DNA from: Phycisphaerales bacterium
GTDB lineage: Bacteria; Planctomycetota; Phycisphaerae; SM23-33
Assembly: GCA_003171235.1 (NCBI GenBank)
Contig: PMYM01000225.1
Location: forward strand, 1-10,294
Length of the DNA: 10,294 nucleotides
Reading direction: 5' to 3'
The notes beneath the pieces are model-generated. The model did no database searches, was not told where the DNA came from, and worked only from the letters and a program-made list of their open reading frames with translations. Of the stretch, positions 1 to 4,655 are shown piece by piece; position 1 is the stretch's first letter, and every line of letters begins with the position of its first letter. The position numbers and the translations under genes were made by a program.

Positions 1-552
1 TACCCCCTGCCCGAGGCCCAGCAGGACCGGTTCATGTTCAAGATCTTCGTCAAGTACCCCACCTGGGACGAGGAATTCGACATTGTCCGCCTGACCACGG
101 CCATCGAGCAGGTTGAGCTGTCCTGCGTGCTGGACGGACCGGCCATCGCCGAAATGCAGCACATCGTCCGCCGCGTGCCGGTGGCCGACCACGTGGTGCA
201 CTACGCCATGAAGCTGGTGCGGGCCACGCGCGTGCACGAAGCCGGGCCGGACGTGCCCGAGTTCATCCGCGACTACGTAAGCTGGGGCGCCGGGCCGCGC
301 GCCTGCCAGTACCTGATCCTGGGCGGCAAGGTGCGGGCCGTGCTCCACGGGCGATTCCACGTCTCCACCGACGACATCCAGGCCGTGGCCAAGCCGGTGC
401 TGCGCCACCGCATCGTCACCAACTTCAACGCCGACGCCGAGGGCTACAACACCGACAAGATCGTCGAGCAACTGATAAACACCATCCCGGCCAAGGAGGG
501 CGCCGTCGCCGCCAGCCCCGATACCGCCAACGTGCTTAAGCAGCAGCAATGA
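1..552 (+). CDS. MoxR-family AAA+ ATPase, C-terminal part (5' end outside window)
   Basis: The reading frame is open from base 1 and ends at TGA 550-552, giving 183 residues. The segment begins at the family motif LPEAQQDRF (7-33), which lies near the end of the AAA+ core. The sensor-2 region SWGAGPRA, with its arginine, is at 280-303, and the rest is the helical AAA lid. The Walker A and B motifs must lie upstream of the window. A full MoxR is usually about 320-350 residues, so roughly half is missing. MoxR proteins are ATP-driven chaperone-like machines that usually work with vWA-domain partners encoded next to them, and a DUF58/vWA gene follows 87 bp downstream. The last 15 or so residues (poor in conserved positions, ending KQQQ) look like a variable tail. 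Internal ATGs such as the one at 34 are not the start, because family sequence extends upstream. Family assignment is confident; the substrate is unknown. Confidence 0.93.
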   Translation, partial: YPLPEAQQDRFMFKIFVKYPTWDEEFDIVRLTTAIEQVELSCVLDGPAIAEMQHIVRRVPVADHVVHYAMKLVRATRVHEAGPDVPEFIRDYVSWGAGPRACQYLILGGKVRAVLHGRFHVSTDDIQAVAKPVLRHRIVTNFNADAEGYNTDKIVEQLINTIPAKEGAVAASPDTANVLKQQQ

Positions 553-561
553 GAGGGTATA

Positions 562-606
562 GGCCATCGGCCACTGGCTACTGGCTGCTGACTACAGGCT
601 ACTGCC
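562..606. repeat. Short heptad-like tandem repeat in the moxR-DUF58 spacer
   Basis: The spacer between the MoxR and DUF58 genes contains ACTGGCT at 573-579 and 580-586, the variant ACAGGCT at 594-600 and ACTGCC at 601-606, preceded by GGCCATCGGCCA (562-573). The overall look is a degenerate 7-bp repeat of the ACTGGCT type. GATTAAC then follows twice, at 607-613 and 623-629. I see no coding potential and no clear terminator. It may belong to a dispersed intergenic repeat family, but one copy in one window cannot show that. Confidence 0.55.
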
Positions 607-639
607 GATTAACTGACCCACTGATTAACCGAGTTCAAA

Positions 640-1572
640 ATGGTAGGTAAGACCGAACTGCAGAAGTACCTGGACCCCAAGGTGCTAAACCGCATCCGCA
701 AGCTGGACGTCAAAGCCCGGCTGGTGGTGGAGGGGTTCATCAGCGGCCTGCACCGCAGCCCCTTCCAGGGCTTTAGCGTCGAGTTCGCCCAGCACCGGGA
801 ATACTCACCCGGCGACGACCTAAAGCATTTGGACTGGAAGGTGCAGGCCCGCACCGACCGCTTCTACATCAAGCAGTACGAGGTGGAGACCAACCTGCGC
901 TCCACCTTCCTGGTTGACATCAGCGAGTCCATGCGCTACGGCGACAAGCGCGAGGACGGCATGAGCAAGTATCACTACGCCGCCTGCCTGGCCGCCAGCA
1001 TGGCCTTTCTGCTGCTCCAGCAGCAGGACGCGGTTGGCTTGGCCACCTTCGACGACGACCTGCGGTCCTACCTGGCGCCCTCCACCAGCCCCAACCAGAT
1101 CAAGCGTTTCGTGCACGAACTGGACATAAGCATCCCCAAGCAGAAGACCGACCTGGAGCACATCTGCCACAACCTGGCCGAGAAGATCGCCCGCCGCGGC
1201 ATGGTTTGCCTGATCAGCGACCTGCTGGTGGACGTGGACGGGCTGATGCGCGGGCTGCAGCACTTCCGCCATCACGACCACGAGGTGCTGCTGCTGCACG
1301 TGATGGACGCGGACGAGTTGACCTTCCCCTTCCAGGGCAACACGCAGTTCCGCGGGCTGGAGGACACCGGCCGGCTGACCATCGAGCCGCGGGTGCTGCG
1401 GCAGGGCTACCTGGAGGCGGTGGAGCGGTTCACCAGCGACGTCAAGCGCCGGTGCATCGCCCACCAGATCGATTACCGGTTGATCTCGACGGCTGACCAC
1501 CTGGACGCGGCCATCCTGGCCTTCCTGTCGGCCCGGACGGCGGCCGTCCGCAAGGCCTCCGCGCGGAGATAG
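640..1572 (+). CDS. DUF58 domain protein with vWA-like fold (MoxR partner)
   Basis: A 310-residue cytoplasmic protein with no membrane segment. The DUF58 signature YSPGDDLKHLDWKVQART is at residues 55-72. It is followed by a vWA-type MIDAS: D93-x-S95-x-S97 (DISES), a likely metal-binding Thr170, and D194 in LISDLL. All MIDAS positions appear intact, so it probably binds a divalent metal. DUF58 proteins are typically encoded directly after MoxR, as here, and are thought to be partners of the ATPase; the biochemical role is not settled. The ATG at 640 gives the usual DUF58 N-terminus (a short lead, then YLDPKVLNRI). The Shine-Dalgarno sequence is weak (only GAG at 631-633), so translation initiation may be inefficient. 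The gene is followed by the repeat-bounded interruption rather than directly by the BatA-like gene. Confidence 0.94.
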   Translation: MVGKTELQKYLDPKVLNRIRKLDVKARLVVEGFISGLHRSPFQGFSVEFAQHREYSPGDDLKHLDWKVQARTDRFYIKQYEVETNLRSTFLVDISESMRYGDKREDGMSKYHYAACLAASMAFLLLQQQDAVGLATFDDDLRSYLAPSTSPNQIKRFVHELDISIPKQKTDLEHICHNLAEKIARRGMVCLISDLLVDVDGLMRGLQHFRHHDHEVLLLHVMDADELTFPFQGNTQFRGLEDTGRLTIEPRVLRQGYLEAVERFTSDVKRRCIAHQIDYRLISTADHLDAAILAFLSARTAAVRKASARR

Positions 1573-1586
1573 ACCGTCTTCCAAGA

Positions 1587-1653
1587 TTCTACGCAGAGGC
1601 GCAGAGAACGCAGAGAAAACGCAGAGAACAAAAGAAGGATTGTTAAAAGAAAG
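1587..1653 (+). repeat. CGCAGAG-family repeat, copy 1 (left end)
   Basis: It starts TTCTACGCAGAGGCGCAGAG and continues with two further ACGCAGAGA-like iterations (to 1628), then an A-rich tail ending GATTGTTAAAAGAAAG (1638-1653). The core is a degenerate tandem of a 7-9 bp unit, (A)CGCAGAG(A). The tail resembles that of copy 2, so the similarity extends beyond the core. Confidence 0.85.
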
Positions 1654-1687
1654 CGACACGGCAAGCAGAGAGAGGCAGAGAACCTAA

Positions 1688-2119
1688 ATGTGTCCTAATT
1701 CCTTCAACGTGGAACGAGTCAAAGCAGATGACCGCCAGGAGTACCCCCACCGGGCGCTGACGGAGAAGATCATCGGCTGCGCCATCCAGGTGCACCGGGT
1801 GCTCGGGCCGGGCTACGTTGAAAGCGTTTATGAATTGGCCCTGGTGCATGAACTGGTTAAACAGGGCATGCGGGTGCATCGACAGCGGGTCTACCGCGTG
1901 ACCTACGACGGCGTCGAAGTCGGCGAGCATCGGGTTGACGTTCTGGTGGACGAAACGGTCGTGTTGGAATTGAAGAATGTGGAGTGCCTCTTGCCCATTC
2001 ACGCCGCGCAGTTGATCAGCGCCCTCAAGGCCGTCGGCGCCGAAGTCGGCCTTTTGATAAATTTCAATGAAGAGAAACTGGTCCATGGAATCAAACGTGT
2101 CGTTCTCACGAAGACATGA
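1688..2119 (+). CDS. GxxExxY family protein (PDDEXK_3-like putative nuclease)
   Basis: A 143-residue protein. The family motif is GYVESVY (G42, E45, Y48) within VHRVLGPGYVESVYE, preceded by the usual helix KIIGCAIQVHR. A PD-(D/E)xK-like core follows: D84 in HRVDVLVDE, then E94-L-K96 (LELKN), with Q108 in the next helix (HAAQL). These residues suggest a restriction-endonuclease-like fold with intact catalytic positions. Family members (PF13366, TIGR04256) have no established function that I know of. The ATG at 1688 is preceded by AGAGAGGCAGAG (1669-1680), which can act as a ribosome binding site and resembles the surrounding repeats. The first 20 or so residues are not typical of the family, so a later start is possible, but I see no better ATG. 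The gene sits inside a repeat-bounded unit that interrupts an otherwise compact operon, which suggests independent acquisition. Confidence 0.9.
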   Translation: MCPNSFNVERVKADDRQEYPHRALTEKIIGCAIQVHRVLGPGYVESVYELALVHELVKQGMRVHRQRVYRVTYDGVEVGEHRVDVLVDETVVLELKNVECLLPIHAAQLISALKAVGAEVGLLINFNEEKLVHGIKRVVLTKT

Positions 2120-2157
2120 TAGTGAATTCATAGCCCTGCGATGGGCCACATTCCCTC

Positions 2158-2201
2158 TTCTACGCAGAGGCGCAGAGAAAAAACAAGATTGTCAAAAGAA
2201 G
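2158..2201 (+). repeat. CGCAGAG-family repeat, copy 2 (internal, direct orientation)
   Basis: The first 20 bases (2158-2177) are identical to those of copy 1. The extra ACGCAGAGA iterations are absent, and an A-rich stretch leads to GATTGTCAAAAGAAG (2187-2201), which matches the tail of copy 1 with one difference in the first 14 bases. Copies 1 and 2 are thus direct repeats on either side of the GxxExxY gene. Confidence 0.85.
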
Positions 2202-2280
2202 AAACATAAAAGCACAGAATAGGAAAGTTGGTGCTGGAAACAGGAGAAACAGAGGAATGCGGAAAGGCCGAACAAAAATC

Positions 2281-2313
2281 TTCTCTCTGCGTCCTCTGCG
2301 CCTCTGCGTAGAA
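2281..2313 (-). repeat. CGCAGAG-family repeat, copy 3 (right end, inverted)
   Basis: Its reverse complement matches copy 1 at 31 of 33 positions and copy 2 perfectly over 20 bp (2294-2313 against 2158-2177). With copy 2 it could form a stem with a 116-nt loop in the transcript. With copy 1 it forms terminal inverted repeats around the GxxExxY gene. Confidence 0.88.
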
Positions 2314-2337
2314 AATGGGCAGCGGACTGATCCCGCG

Positions 2338-2342
2338 AAGGA
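2338..2342 (+). promoter_or_regulatory. Ribosome binding site of the BatA-like gene
   Basis: AAGGA lies 9 bases before the ATG at 2352. It is 25 bp outside the right repeat boundary, so the downstream gene keeps its own translation signal whatever happened in the interrupting segment. I see no convincing sigma-70-type promoter between 2121 and 2351. Confidence 0.65.
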
Positions 2343-2351
2343 CGTAAAGCA

Positions 2352-4637
2352 ATGAACCTGGTGTTGGCGATGTTCATAAATCCGGCGCTGTTCGCCTGGG
2401 GAGCGGCGGCGGCCTCGGTGCCGATCATCATCCACCTCTTGAACCGCCGGCGGTTCAAGACGGTGGACTGGGCGGCCATGCGCTTCATCCTGGAGTCCAT
2501 CCGCAAGAATCGCCGCCGCGTCCGCATCGAAGAGATGATCCTGCTGGCCCTGCGCTGCCTGGCCGTGTTCCTGCTGGCCCTGGCGGTGGGGCGGTACATG
2601 ATGAGCTCGACGGCCGGTGCGGCCAACCTGGGCAGCCAGGCGCAAGCCGTTTACTACTTCATCCTTGACGACAGCGTCTCCATGGGCCAGCAGGTGGGCA
2701 ACACCACCAGCTTCGCCAAGGCCGCCAGCGACCTGGCCGACACCCTGGGCAACATTCCCACCACCGACAAGGTGGAGGTGCTGCTCACCAGCAAGCCCCT
2801 GGAGGATGCCGCCGTCTTCAAGATCGGCAGCCTCACCGACAAGCTTTCCCTGGTCAACAAGGTCAAGGGCCTGCGCCCCGGCGACACCGGCAACCAACTG
2901 CACCTGGCCCTGAAGCGCGCCAATATGGTGCTGGCCGACGACCCCATGCCCAAACGGCTTTTCATCTACGGCGACTTCCGCAAGATCGACCTGGAAGGGG
3001 CGGAGATGGAGGAGGCGCGGGCGGAACTGAAGAAGCTTTCGGCCAAGCGCGTGCCCATCACGCTGTATGCCTACGGCCTGGCCAATGGCGTGAACCTGAC
3101 CATCCAGGAGGTCAAGCTGGTGGGTCGGCGGCCGGGGGGGAGCGAAGTGGGGGCGATGGCGGTGGCCGGCCAGGACCTGCGGATACAGGCCAAGGTGGCC
3201 AACACCGGCAGCCAGCGGGTGGAGCGCACCAACCTGGGCTTGGCCGCCCGCTGCGCCGACGGCTCGGAGGCCTCTCCCCCGGTGGTGGAAGTGCCCGACC
3301 GCCGAAGCGGGCGGACCGGCCTGGACCCCGGAGAGGTCGAAACCGTCACCTTCAGCTACTGCTTCCCGGTGGCTGGGCCTTCCAGCCTGCAGCTTCGCCT
3401 GCCGGCCGACGGCCTGGAGGGCGACAACTCCGCCTACCTTGCCCTGAACGTTCGCCAGGCCAGGCGCGTGCTGCTGGTGGACGGGGCGCCCGATGTCAAC
3501 GATCCTTTCGCCAGCGAGTCCATTTTCGCCTCCTGGGTGCTTGACCCCACCGGCGACGGCAAGTGGCGCAACCAGGTGGACGTGATGGCCCTGGACCGGC
3601 TGGGCGACATGAGCTTTGGCGACTATGACGCGGTGGGCCTCTTGAACGTGGGCGACCTGTCCGCCCAGCAGTTGGAGGCCCTGACCCGCTACGTCGAGAA
3701 CGGCGGCGGGCTGGCCGTCTTCACCGGCAACCGCGTCAACCCGGCCTTCTACAACGGGGCCTTCTACGCCGGCGGCGCGGGGCTCTGCCCGGCGCGGATC
3801 GGGGCCCCGGTGGTGGACGCCGAGCGGCGCAAGTTCTTCACCCTCCGGCCCGACTCCATCGCCGACGACCCCGTCATGGAAGTGTTCCGCGGCAACGAAG
3901 GCAAGGGCATGATTTTCCTGCGGTCGATGCACTTCTACGGCTACACCCCGGTGACGGAACTGGCCCCCGAAGGCGTCTCGCCCAAGTACGGCCCGGTGCG
4001 CGTGCTGGCCAGGTTCGACGCCCCCGGCCCGGATGCGGGTCACGCTCCGGCCGTGCTGAGCCGCAACGTGGGGCTGGGATCGGTGGTCATGGTGTGCACG
4101 GCCGCCGACACGGACTGGTCCGACTGGCCCGGCGTGCCCTCATACCTGGGCTTCATGAACGACCTGGTGGACAGCATCTCCCGCCTGGAAGGCCACGAGT
4201 ACACCGACCTGGTGGGGCGGAAGATCAGCTATCCGCTGGGGCCGGAACTGGCCAGCGCCCAAGTGACCCTGCAAACCCCGGCCTACCCGGCCCAGGACAT
4301 CATCAACCTGCCCAACGTGGCCGGCCTGGCCAGTTACGACACCCCGCGGGAGGCGGGCATCTACGCCATGAAATTCGACCTGCCCTCGGGCCAGCAGCAG
4401 GCGCTGTTCGCCCGCAACGTCGATCCGCGCGAGGGCAAGTTGCAGACGGCCTCGGAGGCCGAGCTGAAGTCGGCCCTGGGCGTGGAGTTCACTTACGTCA
4501 ACCGCATGGGGCCGGCGGGAACGGTCTTGGCGGAGGCGTCCGGACGGGAGTTCTGGAAAGCCTTCCTGGCGGCCATGCTGGTGGTGCTGGCGGCCGAGGT
4601 GTTCCTGGGCCAGCGGTTTGGCCATTATCAGCAGTAA
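2352..4637 (+). CDS. BatA-type membrane protein: vWA domain plus GATase1-like domain
   Basis: A 761-residue protein. The N-terminus is the BatA double-membrane domain (TIGR02226-type): one hydrophobic helix at about 7-30, the conserved HLLNRRRFKTVDWAAMRF (28-45), and a second helix at about 61-83. The vWA domain follows, with MIDAS D106-x-S108-x-S110 (DDSVS), a likely T179 and D208 (FIYGDFR). Residues about 265-367 look like a beta-sandwich of the CARDB kind, and about 370-600 like a GATase1/ThuA-like fold (RVLLVDGAP, then YVENGGGLAVFTGN at 447-460) with no cysteine at the nucleophile elbow. A last hydrophobic helix is at about 734-754. The bulk between the second and third helices is probably on one side of the membrane, likely the periplasm. 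It has its own RBS and is followed 18 bp downstream by a related protein. It is probably a MoxR-linked envelope protein; its partner is unknown. Confidence 0.9.
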   Translation: MNLVLAMFINPALFAWGAAAASVPIIIHLLNRRRFKTVDWAAMRFILESIRKNRRRVRIEEMILLALRCLAVFLLALAVGRYMMSSTAGAANLGSQAQAVYYFILDDSVSMGQQVGNTTSFAKAASDLADTLGNIPTTDKVEVLLTSKPLEDAAVFKIGSLTDKLSLVNKVKGLRPGDTGNQLHLALKRANMVLADDPMPKRLFIYGDFRKIDLEGAEMEEARAELKKLSAKRVPITLYAYGLANGVNLTIQEVKLVGRRPGGSEVGAMAVAGQDLRIQAKVANTGSQRVERTNLGLAARCADGSEASPPVVEVPDRRSGRTGLDPGEVETVTFSYCFPVAGPSSLQLRLPADGLEGDNSAYLALNVRQARRVLLVDGAPDVNDPFASESIFASWVLDPTGDGKWRNQVDVMALDRLGDMSFGDYDAVGLLNVGDLSAQQLEALTRYVENGGGLAVFTGNRVNPAFYNGAFYAGGAGLCPARIGAPVVDAERRKFFTLRPDSIADDPVMEVFRGNEGKGMIFLRSMHFYGYTPVTELAPEGVSPKYGPVRVLARFDAPGPDAGHAPAVLSRNVGLGSVVMVCTAADTDWSDWPGVPSYLGFMNDLVDSISRLEGHEYTDLVGRKISYPLGPELASAQVTLQTPAYPAQDIINLPNVAGLASYDTPREAGIYAMKFDLPSGQQQALFARNVDPREGKLQTASEAELKSALGVEFTYVNRMGPAGTVLAEASGREFWKAFLAAMLVVLAAEVFLGQRFGHYQQ

Positions 4638-4655
4638 TTGAGGCTGGATATTGGA

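Larger units (their letters stand above)
1587..2313. mobile_element. Candidate small mobile unit: GxxExxY gene between terminal inverted repeats
   Basis: A 727-bp segment begins with TTCTACGCAGAGGCGCAGAG (1587-1606) and ends with its reverse complement (2294-2313). Over 33 bp (1587-1619 against 2281-2313 inverted) I count 31 matches. Similarity stops abruptly just outside TTCTACG on both sides. The only gene inside encodes a PDDEXK-like GxxExxY protein. Removing the segment leaves 52 bp between the DUF58 and BatA-like genes. The inside is visibly poorer in G+C than the flanking genes (24 of 60 at 2041-2100 against 40 of 60 at 2881-2940, hand counts). I found no convincing target-site duplication and no recognised transposase. 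Mobility is therefore an inference; a non-mobile dispersed repeat cluster is the main alternative. Confidence 0.5.

Noticed and set aside
1587..1628. CGCAGAG iterations as a CRISPR or other spaced array
   Set aside because: The units are nearly contiguous, with no unique spacers of regular length. It is a simple degenerate tandem inside a longer repeat.
2158..2313. Inverted repeat as an intrinsic terminator
   Set aside because: The 116-nt loop and the lack of a T-run after 2313 do not fit a Rho-independent terminator.
2141..2320. ATGGGC at 2141-2146 and 2315-2320 as a target-site duplication around copies 2 and 3
   Set aside because: The left copy is 11 bp away from the repeat boundary while the right one is 1 bp away, and a 6-bp match is expected by chance.
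2160..4043. A 627-codon open frame on the - strand
   Set aside because: It lies opposite the BatA-like gene, whose domains are clear. The antisense protein is low-complexity (rich in H, G, Q, V, A), as expected from GC-rich coding sequence read backwards. It also ends inside the repeat.
4638..4655. TTG at 4638 as the start of the large vWA gene
   Set aside because: It abuts the upstream stop with no ribosome binding site and adds only six residues; the ATG at 4656 is in the same frame.
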